A stretch of DNA of 64,000 nucleotides, from assembly GCF_014651935.1 (NCBI RefSeq), contig NZ_BMXV01000001.1, positions 62,001 to 126,000 of the forward strand, written 5' to 3'. How positions within the stretch are numbered: the first letter of the stretch is position 1; each line of letters begins with the position of its first letter. Of the stretch, positions 36,969-46,254 are shown one piece after another. The notes beneath the pieces were generated by a model. That model had not been told where the DNA came from. It ran no database searches and saw only the letters and a list, made by a program, of their open reading frames with translations. A program made the translations under genes and the position numbers. Source of the stretch: Marinobacter zhanjiangensis (lineage in GTDB: Bacteria > Pseudomonadota > Gammaproteobacteria > Pseudomonadales > Oleiphilaceae).

Positions 36969-39412
36969 GCCGGGTTATGGTCTACCAGTGTGGACTTGTC
37001 CATGGCCAGGGCATCAAACGGGAAGTCATCCACCGTCAGCATGTCGAGCACGTTCTTCTCGTACTCCCGCATGAAGGTGATTTCCTCCTCGCTGAGGATC
37101 TCCGCCTTGTAGGCCGCCTCAAACTGCTCTTCCGGATGCAGCGCCTGTGCTGGCAGCTCGCCCTTGGCGGCAGCCTTGGCCACCTTGCGGTAGATGGGAT
37201 CCGCCCGCTCGTTGTCCTTCAACAGGGCGTTGTAGCGTGCCACCGGGTTTTCCTTGTCGTCACCTTCCGTATGCCATATCGGCGCCAGCAGTTTGTGCCG
37301 CACCGGCGTATCGGTGGAGATAGCCCGGGCGACACGCCGGGTCAGGTCGTCATGGGGTTTGTGCCAGTTACGACCCAGCGGCATGGTGATTACCCTCAGG
37401 GCAACGGCCACCGCCCGGTTGGGCAGGTTATTCAGCAGTTCGTCCAAAGCATCCTCAGTACGTGACAGCAGCATGCTCATGCTGTATTCCAGCACATCCG
37501 CCTCGCCTTCCACCGGTTGGGTCTCGTGCCAGTGCTTGAGCACCATGGAGGCCATATACAGGTTGGACAGCATGTCCCCCAGTCGCGCGGAAATCAGCTC
37601 CCGCATTTTCAACTGCGAGCCCAGAGTGGTCATGGCGGCATCGGAACACAGGCCGAAGGCTGCGCTGAACCGGGCCACAGCCTGGGCGTAACGGCGAGCA
37701 GTGCTGTCGAACGGCACCTCGGCCTTGCCCAGACCCAGCGCCTGGGTAAAGGCGCGGGCGGCGTTGCCGAAGATCAGACCGGCGTGGCTGAAGAAAGCAT
37801 CGTCGAAGGCCTTTTCGTCATCCTTGTCCTTGGCTGCCAGTTCCCGAAGTACGTAGGGGTGGCACCGGATCGCCCCCTGACCAAAGATCATCAGGCTGCG
37901 AGTCATGATGTTGGCCCCTTCCACGGTAATGGACACCGCGGAGCCGGAGTAACCAATACCCATGTAGTTGCGCGGCCCCAGTGTTACCGTCTTGCCGCCG
38001 TGCACATCCATGGCATCGGTCAGTGCGGACCGCTGCATTTCCGTCAGGTGATACTTGAGGATGGCCGAGGGCACCGCCGGCTTGCCGCCGTTGTCCACCA
38101 TGTTGGCAGTCTGCAGTACCGACGACTGGGCGATGTAGCAGTAGCCTGCGATCCGCCCCAGGGCTTCCTGCACGCCCTCCATGTCGGCCACCGGGTTGTT
38201 GAACTGGCGGCGAATGCGGGTATAGCCCCCACCAACACCCACGGCGGTAGCGCAGGAACCGGCGGCGCCGGACGGCAGGGTAATACAGCGGCCCACCGAC
38301 AGGCACTCGACCAGCATGCGCCAGCCCTCACCGGCCATTTCCGGCCCGCCGATGATGAAGTCCAGGGGAATGAACACGTCCTTGCCCACGATGGGCCCGT
38401 TCATGAACGGACTGCCGATGGGCCAGTGACGACGGCCGATTTCCATGCCGTCGGTGTCCCGGGGAATCAGCGCGCAGGTGATGCCCAGTTCCTTCTCCTC
38501 GCCCAGTAGGCCGTCCGGATCGAACATCTGGAAGGCCAGCCCCACTACGGTGGCGATGGGCGCCAGAGTGATCCAGCGCTTCTCGAAGTTGAGCTTCAGG
38601 CCCAGTACTTCCTTGCCGTTGTACTTGCCCTTGCAGACGATGCCGGTATCCGGCAGCGAGGTGGCGTCGGAGCCGGCCCGGGGGCCGGTGAGACCGAAGC
38701 AGGGAATCTCCTGGCCATCGGCCAGGCGGGGCAGGTAGTAGTCCTTCTGCTCGTCAGTACCGTACTTGACCAGCAACTCACCGGGGCCGAGGGAGTTGGG
38801 CACGCCCACGGAGGTCATCAGTACCTCGTTGGCCCCCAGGCGCTGGAGCACTGCGGACTGGGCCTTGGCGGAGAATTCCAGGCCGCCGTATTGCTTCGGG
38901 ATGATCATGCCCAGGAATTTTTCCTTCTTGATATATTCCCAGAGCTCAGCAGGCAGGTCCGCCCGCTCGACCGCCACGTCCCAGGCGTTACACATGGACA
39001 CAGCCTTGACGCACTGGTTGTCCACGAACGCCTGCTCCTCCTCGGTAAGGCCGGTGTTACGGTTGATCAGCAGGTTGTGCCAGTCGGGGCGACCAGTAAA
39101 AAGGTCACCGTCCCAGCCCACGGTGCCCGCATCCAGGGCCACCTGTTCCGTGGCCGATACCTTCGGAGCGACTTTCTTGAACATGGCGAATACGCGCGGT
39201 GTCAGCCAGCTGCGCCGGAACCGGGGCAGGCCGGCAGCGGCGGTTACCGCGGCACCGATAAACAGCAACAGCGTCAGCCAGCCCGAGGCAAAGATCCACG
39301 ACAGCAGGCCGAATACCACCATGACCGCAATGGCGGGTTTGGCTCCCGCCTCGCGACGCATTACCGCCAGCAGCGACGCAGCGGCCAGAACAAACAGTAT
39401 CAGGGTCATCAT
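36965..39412 (-). CDS. fadE: Acyl-CoA dehydrogenase FadE
   Basis: First step of fatty-acid beta-oxidation. 815 aa, the length of E. coli FadE (814). N-terminal helices (residues 1-70) anchor it to the membrane. The flavoprotein core shows CFGLTGPRAGSDATSLPD (residue about 250), followed by the RCITLPSGAAGSCATAVG block, and GYSGSAVSITVEGANIMTRSL with the catalytic Glu in VEGAN. I chose ATG 39412, after the weaker frame extension to 39460. It is coupled to crcB downstream. Regulation was not visible. Confidence 0.95.
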   Translation of the reverse strand: MMTLILFVLAAASLLAVMRREAGAKPAIAVMVVFGLLSWIFASGWLTLLLFIGAAVTAAAGLPRFRRSWLTPRVFAMFKKVAPKVSATEQVALDAGTVGWDGDLFTGRPDWHNLLINRNTGLTEEEQAFVDNQCVKAVSMCNAWDVAVERADLPAELWEYIKKEKFLGMIIPKQYGGLEFSAKAQSAVLQRLGANEVLMTSVGVPNSLGPGELLVKYGTDEQKDYYLPRLADGQEIPCFGLTGPRAGSDATSLPDTGIVCKGKYNGKEVLGLKLNFEKRWITLAPIATVVGLAFQMFDPDGLLGEEKELGITCALIPRDTDGMEIGRRHWPIGSPFMNGPIVGKDVFIPLDFIIGGPEMAGEGWRMLVECLSVGRCITLPSGAAGSCATAVGVGGGYTRIRRQFNNPVADMEGVQEALGRIAGYCYIAQSSVLQTANMVDNGGKPAVPSAILKYHLTEMQRSALTDAMDVHGGKTVTLGPRNYMGIGYSGSAVSITVEGANIMTRSLMIFGQGAIRCHPYVLRELAAKDKDDEKAFDDAFFSHAGLIFGNAARAFTQALGLGKAEVPFDSTARRYAQAVARFSAAFGLCSDAAMTTLGSQLKMRELISARLGDMLSNLYMASMVLKHWHETQPVEGEADVLEYSMSMLLSRTEDALDELLNNLPNRAVAVALRVITMPLGRNWHKPHDDLTRRVARAISTDTPVRHKLLAPIWHTEGDDKENPVARYNALLKDNERADPIYRKVAKAAAKGELPAQALHPEEQFEAAYKAEILSEEEITFMREYEKNVLDMLTVDDFPFDALAMDKSTLVDHNPA

Positions 39413-39583
39413 AGGCACTCTCTTTTGTCTTCCGGCTTTGTCTTCCGGATAGTAGTCCAAATGGAGTCAGGCCCGGCAGGCCATCCTTGATCTTCAACGC
39501 GTTGTTACGTCAAAACTACCGGAACGGATGGGAACTGGCTAGTGTGAACACCAGTATCCCTTCTGAACAAGTCAGATGGCTGA

Positions 39584-42427
39584 TCAGGCGCTGATGACCA
39601 CCCGTATCCCCTCCAGTGACAGCTCTGCCCGGCTGATCGCCGTTTCGGCAGCATCCAGCTGTTCGCGGAAGTACTGTACTTCCTCATCGCGGATGGCGGG
39701 GTTGTGCCGCTGCAGTGCCTCCAGACGCTGGATTTCCGGCTGCAGCATGCCGCGCACCTGCTCGAGCGCAGCCTCGCGACCGGGCTCGAACCGAGGCTCC
39801 GCCAGCTCCCGCGCGTGCTCCACCATGGTCTCGACCTCAGCCCTCACCCTGGGCACCACCGACTGGGCGGTGCGGCGCGGGATGTTGGAACACAGGCCGT
39901 TGAGACGATCATGGGGCAATACCGAAGACAGGTCACGACCGTTCACATCCACCAGCAGCCGCAGCGGGGACAACGGCAGATAACGGGACAGTTGCAGCTG
40001 TTCCGGCGCTGGGCAATGCACCACGAACACCGCTTCCAGCAACACCGTACCCGGCTGCAGACCCTTGACCGAGATGGTGGACAGGGCGGCCTTGCCAAGC
40101 CCCGCACCCAGTACGTAGTCCATCACCCCGGTCACCACCGGATGTTCCCAGCTCATGAAGGCGATATCCTCCCGCTGCAGTGCCTTCTCCCGGCTATAGG
40201 TAGCCGTCATGCCATCGTCGGGCACCAGCTCCAGCTGGCCCGAATGGCGTTGTTCACTGGGGCGCATGATGTCGGTGTCGGCAGAGTGCTCCTCCACATC
40301 CACACCGAAAATGTCGCAGGCGGTGTGCAGATAATCCCGTAACCGGCCATCGTCCTCTTCCTGTTCAATCGCCTCGATCAGCGCATTTGCCTCTTCCGGG
40401 CGGCAGGAGTTCAGCTCAATCAGGGCATCACGCCCGGCTTCCAGCTTCACCCGGAGGCCTTCCGCCAGCGAAGCGGTCCGGCTGACCAGCTCACCGGCCT
40501 GACCGCGGTCACCATCAATAACCGCCTGCCACTGGTCCCTGACCTGCCCGAAAATCGGCATGCCGATGGCACAGCTCTGCTCGAAAGCGTTGAGCCCTTC
40601 GTGGAACCACTGCATCTGCAGTTCACCGGCAGTGCCCTGCAGGTAAGGTAGATGGATGTCGATCACCTCGCCCTGACCGATCCGGTCCAGCCGCCCGATA
40701 CGCTGCTCCAGCAGGTCCGGGTTGGCCGGCAGATCAAATAGCACCAGGTGTCGGGCAAACTGGAAGTTGCGCCCCTCGCTGCCGATTTCCGAACAGATCA
40801 GTGCCTGGGCACCCTGCTCGTCCTCGGCAAAATAGGCGGCCGCCCGGTCCCGCTCGATCAGGCTCAGGTGCTCATGAAAGGCAGCACTGCGAATACCGGC
40901 CCGCAGCTGCAGATGAACCTCCAGAGCCATGGCGGTCTCGGCGTGGGCACAGATCACCACCACCTTCTCTCGTCTGAGGTCCTTCAGGGTTTGCTCCAGC
41001 CATTGCACCCGGGGGTCTTGCGCCAGCCAGGTTTCATCGGTAAACCGATACTCCGGCGTCAGGCCCGGCTCTCCGAAGACCTCGCCTTCACGCTGGTAAA
41101 GCTCCGGGCACGGCAGAGCCACAGTATGCAGGCGACGCTCCGGAAAGCCCCCTACGGAAGCACGGGTGTTGCGGAACAGCACCCGGCCGGTGCCATGGCG
41201 ATCCAGCAGGGCATCGACAATGGCACGGACCGGGTCCGCGGACGACATCAGTTCATCCAGATCGTCACCCAGCCATGTTTTCAGCAGGGCCTGACGTTCC
41301 GCCCCCGGTGGCTGTCCCGACGCCAGCAGCTCCCGCACCACCTGGTTGATGGTCTGATAGTCCTGCTCCTGCTGCCGAAAGGCTTCCAGATCATGGAAGC
41401 GAGCCGGATCCAGCAACCGCAGGCGGGCAAAGTGGCTTTCCTCGCCGGCCTGCTCCGGTGTTGCCGTCAACAGCAGCAGGCCCCGCGTCTCCTCCGACAG
41501 ACTTTCCACCATGGAATATTCCGGGCTAGCCTGTTCGGGGCTCCAGCCCAGATGGTGCGCCTCGTCCACCACCATCAGGTCCCAGCCCGCGGCGACCGCG
41601 TCCCGCTGGGCCAGGGTGTTTCCGGTCAGGAAGTCCAGGGAACACAGCACCAGTTGGCTCTGGTCGAACGGGTTGGGCTGTTCCTCGTCGAACTCAGGGT
41701 CCGGCTCGGAAAGCGCCTCGTAACTGGAGTGGTCAACGATGGAAAACCGCAGATTGAAGCGGCGCAGCATTTCCACCAGCCACTGGTGAACCAGCGAATC
41801 CGGAACCACCACCAGCACCCGGCGAGCCAGCCCTGTGTGCAACTGATAGTGAAGAATCAGGCCTGCCTCGATGGTCTTGCCCAGCCCCACCTCGTCCGCC
41901 AGCAGCACCCTGGGCGCGTATCGGCGGGCCACTTCATGGGCGATGTACAGCTGATGAGGCAGGTGCTGGGTACGTGCCCCGAGCAGCCCCTGCACCGGTG
42001 ACCTGGCGAGGCGATCCTGATGCTCCAGAGTGGCCAGGCGCAGACGAAACGCCCCGTTGCGATCAAACTGGCCGGCGAACAACCGCTGATGGGGCGCCGA
42101 GAAACTGACCTGGCTGGCCAGCCGGACCTCTGAGATCTCCTGCAGGTTGCCGCTGTCGTCGACGGCATGGTAGATTAGCACGCCACCGCGGTCCTCCACC
42201 GCCTGCACGGTCAGCACCTGGCCATCAAAGAGTTCGATGTCCTCTCCCATCTGGAAGGCGATACGGGACAAGGGCGCGCTATCAATGGCATAGGTACGCT
42301 CGTCATCGGCGGCCGGGAACCCCAGGGTCACCGTGCGACCGGCCACTTCCGTAACAATACCCAGGCCCAGGCCCGCGTCCGAATGACTGACCCAGCGCTG
42401 GCCAATGGCAAAAGCAGGTGCTTCCAA
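39584..42427 (-). CDS. rapA: RNA polymerase-associated helicase-like protein RapA
   Basis: A SWI2/SNF2-type ATPase that helps recycle RNA polymerase. 947 aa, near the E. coli length (968). N-terminal Tudor-like regions (FAIGQRWVSHSDAGLGLG) are followed by Walker A LADEVGLGKTIEAGLIL, the DEAH box VVDEAHHLGW, and ALICSEIGSEGRNFQ with QRIGRLDRIGQ (motif VI) in the second RecA fold. The likely start is TTG 42427 with GGGAGGA just upstream, aligning to the E. coli N-terminus. An ATG at 42448 lacks that support. Confidence 0.94.
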   Translation of the reverse strand: MEAPAFAIGQRWVSHSDAGLGLGIVTEVAGRTVTLGFPAADDERTYAIDSAPLSRIAFQMGEDIELFDGQVLTVQAVEDRGGVLIYHAVDDSGNLQEISEVRLASQVSFSAPHQRLFAGQFDRNGAFRLRLATLEHQDRLARSPVQGLLGARTQHLPHQLYIAHEVARRYAPRVLLADEVGLGKTIEAGLILHYQLHTGLARRVLVVVPDSLVHQWLVEMLRRFNLRFSIVDHSSYEALSEPDPEFDEEQPNPFDQSQLVLCSLDFLTGNTLAQRDAVAAGWDLMVVDEAHHLGWSPEQASPEYSMVESLSEETRGLLLLTATPEQAGEESHFARLRLLDPARFHDLEAFRQQEQDYQTINQVVRELLASGQPPGAERQALLKTWLGDDLDELMSSADPVRAIVDALLDRHGTGRVLFRNTRASVGGFPERRLHTVALPCPELYQREGEVFGEPGLTPEYRFTDETWLAQDPRVQWLEQTLKDLRREKVVVICAHAETAMALEVHLQLRAGIRSAAFHEHLSLIERDRAAAYFAEDEQGAQALICSEIGSEGRNFQFARHLVLFDLPANPDLLEQRIGRLDRIGQGEVIDIHLPYLQGTAGELQMQWFHEGLNAFEQSCAIGMPIFGQVRDQWQAVIDGDRGQAGELVSRTASLAEGLRVKLEAGRDALIELNSCRPEEANALIEAIEQEEDDGRLRDYLHTACDIFGVDVEEHSADTDIMRPSEQRHSGQLELVPDDGMTATYSREKALQREDIAFMSWEHPVVTGVMDYVLGAGLGKAALSTISVKGLQPGTVLLEAVFVVHCPAPEQLQLSRYLPLSPLRLLVDVNGRDLSSVLPHDRLNGLCSNIPRRTAQSVVPRVRAEVETMVEHARELAEPRFEPGREAALEQVRGMLQPEIQRLEALQRHNPAIRDEEVQYFREQLDAAETAISRAELSLEGIRVVISA

Positions 42428-42486
42428 GAATCCTCCCAAACAGTTCAATGATGGTGTAGACCGGCCTGTAATGGGCCGAACCAGAT

Positions 42487-43245
42487 TTAACGATGCGCGA
42501 TCGCCGTGGGATCAGGCTCCCTGATCCAGAAAGCGGTAGCGCCACAGACAGCCGCCGGTACCACAAACAGGTTCACCACCGGCACCATCGCCAGCAGGGC
42601 CACAGGCAAACCGAACCCAAGGGCACTGAGGCGGCGCGCCGCCAGACGGCGACGCAAGGCCCCGAAACTGACACGATGGTTGTCCGCCGGATAGTCCACG
42701 TACTGCAGAGACATCATCCAGCAGTTAAAGGCAAACCAGAGCACCGCCGCCACCAGGTTGACCACGGGGATCACCCCGATGATAAAAAGCAGCAGTGCCC
42801 GTGGCAGATAATAGACGATTTTCTGTATTTCCCGGCCCAGTGCGCGGGGAATGTCTTTCAGTATCTGCATCCAGCCACCGTCGTCACTCATCTCCTGACC
42901 AGTAAGATACTTCTCCGTCTGTTCCGACAGGAACCCGTAAAAGGGGGAACCAATCAGATTGGCCATGATCACAAAGCCGTACGCGAACAGCAGCAATATC
43001 ACCAGCGCGTACAGCAGCCAGAACAGCCAGTCCAGGGCCTGCAGCCACTGCCAGTCAGGCAACCAGGCCATGACCGTGGCAATCAACAGGGCAAAGCCCT
43101 CGGCCATGGCCCAGATCAGAGCCACGAACAACAGGAGGTTGAGAATCAGAGGAATGATGACGAACAGACGCAACCCTGGCTGCCGGATCAGCCCGAAACC
43201 TTCGCCAAGGTAACCCAGGCCCTTGAAAAAATTACCTTGCAACAT
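42487..43245 (-). CDS. cysZ: Sulfate transporter CysZ family protein
   Basis: A 252-aa inner-membrane protein of the CysZ/EI24 family for sulfate uptake supporting cysteine synthesis. It opens FFKGLGYLGEGFGLIRQPGLR, a family hallmark, with long hydrophobic helices at about residues 20-45, 60-105, 140-170 and 205-230. The NCWMMSLQYVDYP segment near residue 170 is the characteristic loop. I chose ATG 43245, with GAGG upstream; the longer frame to 43284 is less likely. It is transcribed toward rapA with 59 bases between. Confidence 0.9.
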   Translation of the reverse strand: MLQGNFFKGLGYLGEGFGLIRQPGLRLFVIIPLILNLLLFVALIWAMAEGFALLIATVMAWLPDWQWLQALDWLFWLLYALVILLLFAYGFVIMANLIGSPFYGFLSEQTEKYLTGQEMSDDGGWMQILKDIPRALGREIQKIVYYLPRALLLFIIGVIPVVNLVAAVLWFAFNCWMMSLQYVDYPADNHRVSFGALRRRLAARRLSALGFGLPVALLAMVPVVNLFVVPAAVCGATAFWIREPDPTAIAHR

Positions 43246-43361
43246 GCTCGCAGCCTCATGACGCGTGGCAGTAACGGGGCGCAAAGCATATCATGAAGCC
43301 GGGGAGCCGCTGAACGTGATAAGTCATCAGAGTTCCCCGTACTACCTCAACCGGACGGGTT

Positions 43362-43748
43362 ATGCGACTACCAGAATCCATTCATAAGCTGATTGCCTGT
43401 CAACTTCTCTGGCGAACCCTGTTCTGCATCTCCATTGTCTCGATTACCTGGCTGGGCTTCACCAGCGAGCCCTACCCGATTCCCTCGGCGGCCAGCGACA
43501 AGGTGAATCATCTGCTGGCCTTCATGGAGCTGGCCATGCTCACCCGCCTGGGATGGCCCCGGCTCGGGCTGATACCGCCACTGCTGGTGCTCACCGGGTT
43601 CGGGCTGGCGCTGGAACTGGGCCAGTCGATTACGCCCTGGCGGGATTTCGCGCTCTCTGACCTGCTCGCCGACGTCATTGGCATCACCATCGGCTACAGC
43701 CTGATGTCACTTTTTTTCCGGCTGACAGGTATTCGCCCGGCCGCCTGA
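43362..43748 (+). CDS. VanZ-like family membrane protein
   Basis: A 128-aa protein with about four hydrophobic helices. The core SDKVNHLLAFMELAMLTRL then ELGQSITPWRDFALSDLLADVIGITIG matches the VanZ-like pattern (K..H...F near the first helices, then G..iE..Q....R..s..D...N..G). Function in this branch is unknown. In Gram-positives VanZ is linked to glycopeptide resistance, which does not transfer here. It lies upstream of the Csr/Rsm-type RNA and ends 32 bases before the candidate GacA site. Confidence 0.82.
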   Translation: MRLPESIHKLIACQLLWRTLFCISIVSITWLGFTSEPYPIPSAASDKVNHLLAFMELAMLTRLGWPRLGLIPPLLVLTGFGLALELGQSITPWRDFALSDLLADVIGITIGYSLMSLFFRLTGIRPAA

Positions 43749-43779
43749 CAACCGGATTAGCGAATTTCGCCATTCCCCG

Positions 43780-43797
43780 TGTGCGATATTTCCTACA
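43780..43797 (+). promoter_or_regulatory. Candidate GacA/UvrY upstream activating site
   Basis: TGTGCG, six bases, CCTACA: 9 of 12 defined positions of the GacA consensus TGTAAG-N6-CTTACA, with the correct spacing. It lies about 180 bases upstream of the proposed sRNA start, a distance comparable to that at rsmY and rsmZ in Pseudomonas. The match is imperfect. Confidence 0.45.
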
Positions 43798-43960
43798 TTG
43801 GCGTGAGAATCTGCCAGAACTTCCCGTGGGCAATGCGAAATCTCTGGCAGCCGAAATATCTACCTTGTTGTTTTTAAAGGACCTGGAGTTTCCAGCATCA
43901 CTCCGAGACGGAAACATCACGGTTTTGTCATGCGCCTGGAATTTTTCCCTTGGTAAGATG

Positions 43961-44202
43961 GGAACCGTCAAGGATGACAAGGAAAGGGAAGACGCATTGG
44001 ATGCTCCTCACAGGATCGTGAGGGGAAGCAGGGACCCTACGGAAAGAAGGCTTAAGGGAAACCTAATTACGGACCGCTGGCTCGGATGCTGGCGCCAGGG
44101 ACCTGGCAAGGACAATACTGCAACAGGACGGTTGCGACAGAGCATGGAAGCCACGACCTGTTCCGACGAGGGCAATCCGCAAGGGTTGCCCTCTTCTTTT
44201 TT
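43961..44202 (+). ncRNA. CsrB/RsmZ-type CsrA-sequestering small RNA
   Basis: Between 43961 and 44150 the plus strand holds 16 GGA motifs with no coding sequence. Four perfect stems expose GGA in the loop: GCAT/ATGC at 43994-44004, CCTCAC/GTGAGG at 44006-44023 (loop AGGATC), GCCAG/CTGGC at 44094-44107 (loop GGAC) and GCAAC/GTTGC at 44120-44135 (loop AGGACG). It ends in an intrinsic terminator. This is the hallmark of RNAs that titrate CsrA/RsmA, and a candidate GacA site lies upstream. The 5' end is estimated. RNase P RNA and 6S RNA motifs are not seen. Confidence 0.85.
44168..44202 (+). terminator. Intrinsic terminator of the Csr/Rsm-type RNA
   Basis: GAGGGCAA at 44168-44175 pairs with TTGCCCTC at 44186-44193, followed by TTCTTTTTT. 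The T-run exists only on the plus strand, which fixes the direction of the RNA. The stop codon of the convergent methyltransferase overlaps the last base. Confidence 0.93.
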
Positions 44203-44921
44203 CACACCCCGATCTTTACCCCATCGCCCGTGCGCACCGTCTTTTCCGGTGTCTCCTCGCCGGACCGGTACAATCGTACCTGATTGAATTCCTCGAACTC
44301 GTTCAGATCCGGCCAGGTGGTGGCCGACACCATTCCCAGCACATCGTACCCCGGCTCTTCCAGATCCCTTATCCGCGAGTCTGCCAGCAATACGCCCCCG
44401 GCCGCTTCCCGGAATGCTTGCAGGAATGGCCGATTATCCCGATCGTAGAGCACATCAGCCGCGGTAATCAGATCCAACGACGACGGTCGCCGATACCAGT
44501 CGTCACAAAGGGTGACACTGACACCATTGAGCCGGGCGTTGGCCCTGGCAGCCGCCAGGGCATCCTGATCAAGATCACAGGCAATCGCCTCGGCGGCCCC
44601 GGCCATGGCCGCCGCCACGGCCACGATGCCCGAGCCCGAGCCGAAATCCAGCACGCGTTTGCCCGCTACCGTGCCCGGGTGGTCCAGAATCCATTGCGCC
44701 AGCACCTGCCCGCTGGCCCAGCAGAACGACCAGTAGGCCGGCTCCGCCACCACCGCCTGGGCATCTTCGTGGCTGAGGGGGCCTTCCAGCACGCGGGGAT
44801 CAAACAGATAAAGCCGCAATGACGGGCAGCCGGCCGGGCGCGATACCGCCAGCCGCCCGTGGGGCAGCGTACGCCTGATGATCCGGGTCAGGTCTTCGGG
44901 AATGATGTGATGGTCAGTCAT
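44202..44921 (-). CDS. Class I SAM-dependent methyltransferase
   Basis: A 239-aa protein. The SAM-binding motif I is VLDFGSGSGIVAVAAAMAGA (residues about 92-111), then AIACDLDQDALAAARANARLNGV (acidic motif II) and LITAADVLYDRDN, a nucleotide-methyltransferase-like motif IV that in this branch (Nnt1/PrmA-like) is typical of protein-lysine or L11-type methylation. The substrate is not inferable. I chose ATG 44921 because a longer frame starts with a low-complexity Arg/Pro stretch. It converges on the small RNA gene. Confidence 0.8.
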   Translation of the reverse strand: MTDHHIIPEDLTRIIRRTLPHGRLAVSRPAGCPSLRLYLFDPRVLEGPLSHEDAQAVVAEPAYWSFCWASGQVLAQWILDHPGTVAGKRVLDFGSGSGIVAVAAAMAGAAEAIACDLDQDALAAARANARLNGVSVTLCDDWYRRPSSLDLITAADVLYDRDNRPFLQAFREAAGGVLLADSRIRDLEEPGYDVLGMVSATTWPDLNEFEEFNQVRLYRSGEETPEKTVRTGDGVKIGV

Positions 44922-45060
44922 GGGTCGTCTCGGCATTCGCAACGGGCGTATTCTACACGGGCGAACCCGGAAAGTGGCCCCTCCCGATACGGTCACGACA
45001 GCCCCCCGGCTCATCCGTTATACTGGCGCCCCCATATCCAACAGACGACACCCCGCAGGC

Positions 45061-46161
45061 ATGAGTACCCGACCCGATACCGACCAGTTCCGCCAGCTCT
45101 TTCTCAACGACATTCCGCTGATGGACGTGCGTGCGCCTGTCGAGTACGCCCGGGGCAGCTTCCCCAATACCAGCAATGCCCCCCTGATGAACGACGACGA
45201 ACGTCACCGGGTGGGCATCTGCCATAAGGAAAAGGGCCAGGAAGAGGCCATCCGCCTGGGCCATCAACTGGTTTCCGGTGATATCAAGGCCGAGCGCATC
45301 GCCGCCTGGAAACGGTTTGCCATCCAGCATCCGGAGGGTTACCTGTTCTGCTTTCGCGGCGGCTTGCGCTCCCGTCTGACCCAGCAATGGCTCCGGGAAG
45401 CCGGTATCGACTACCCACTGGTCACGGGTGGCTACAAGGCGCTGCGCCGTTTTCTGATCGACTCGCTGGATGAGGTCATCCAACAGGGCACCTTCCACGT
45501 AATCAGTGGCCGGACCGGCACTGGCAAAACCCGGGTACTGCATCACATGCCGAACCCGGTGGACCTTGAAGGGCTGGCCAATCATCGTGGCTCCAGCTTT
45601 GGCCGGCAGGTCACACCGCAGCCGGCCCAGATCGACTTTGAAAACGCGATGGCGGTATCCATGCTCAAGGCACAGGACAGGGGTGGCCCCATCTATCTGG
45701 AAGACGAGAGCCGCCTGGTGGGGCGCTGCAATCTGCCTCCGGAGCTGAGCGAGCGTATGGCATCAGCACCGCTTCTGGTCCTGGAAAGGCCCATGGCCGA
45801 ACGCGTCGCCATTATCCGTGAAGACTATGTGGAAGCCATGGTGCGCGACTACCAGGATCGCGATGGGGAGGAAGCCGGCTGGGAAAACTTCTGCGACTAT
45901 TTGCTCAGCGCCCTGGACCGTATCCGCAAGCGCCTCGGCGGTGAGCGCCATCAGCGACTGCGCGGGATCATGGAGGAGGCACTGGAGACACAGGCCCGGA
46001 CAGGGGATCTGTCCGGTCACGAAATCTGGATCAAGTCGCTACTGACCGACTACTATGATCCCATGTACGACTACCAGCTCGGCCAGAAATCCGGTCGCAT
46101 CACCATGACTGGCGGCCCGGATGCGCTGATGGAATGGGCTCAGCGGGCGAGGACCGTATAA
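45061..46161 (+). CDS. mnmH: tRNA 2-selenouridine (geranylthiouridine) synthase
   Basis: Replaces S with Se (or geranylates it) at the wobble uridine of some tRNAs. 366 aa. The rhodanese domain (residues 1-130) has the catalytic Cys at residue 97 in FCFRGGLRS, as in the E. coli enzyme. The P-loop ISGRTGTGKTRVL lies near residue 145, and the C-terminal half contains LEDESRLVGRC and MIEE-like helices. The ATG lies at 45061; the open frame to 44920 upstream is not needed. No selenophosphate synthetase gene (selD) is in this window. Confidence 0.93.
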   Translation: MSTRPDTDQFRQLFLNDIPLMDVRAPVEYARGSFPNTSNAPLMNDDERHRVGICHKEKGQEEAIRLGHQLVSGDIKAERIAAWKRFAIQHPEGYLFCFRGGLRSRLTQQWLREAGIDYPLVTGGYKALRRFLIDSLDEVIQQGTFHVISGRTGTGKTRVLHHMPNPVDLEGLANHRGSSFGRQVTPQPAQIDFENAMAVSMLKAQDRGGPIYLEDESRLVGRCNLPPELSERMASAPLLVLERPMAERVAIIREDYVEAMVRDYQDRDGEEAGWENFCDYLLSALDRIRKRLGGERHQRLRGIMEEALETQARTGDLSGHEIWIKSLLTDYYDPMYDYQLGQKSGRITMTGGPDALMEWAQRARTV

Positions 46162-46254
46162 ACCGGAGTCGCCCGGATTGCTCAGCCAGGGCGCCAGCTG
46201 GCCCCTGAGGCTTCCCTTCAGGACCCGAAATCACCAAAAAAATCAGGAGACAGT

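Noticed and set aside
36969-37060. Fluoride riboswitch upstream of crcB
   Set aside because: The sequence just upstream of crcB is the 3' coding end of fadE, and no riboswitch-like element precedes fadE.
43961-44202. RNase P RNA or 6S RNA as alternatives for the sRNA
   Set aside because: None of the conserved core elements of those RNAs (for example the GAGGAAAGTCCGGGC block of RNase P) are seen; the GGA hairpin pattern fits Csr/Rsm better.
43781-44287. Open frame of 168 codons covering the small RNA
   Set aside because: It runs through the hairpins and terminator, has no ribosome site and overlaps the convergent gene.
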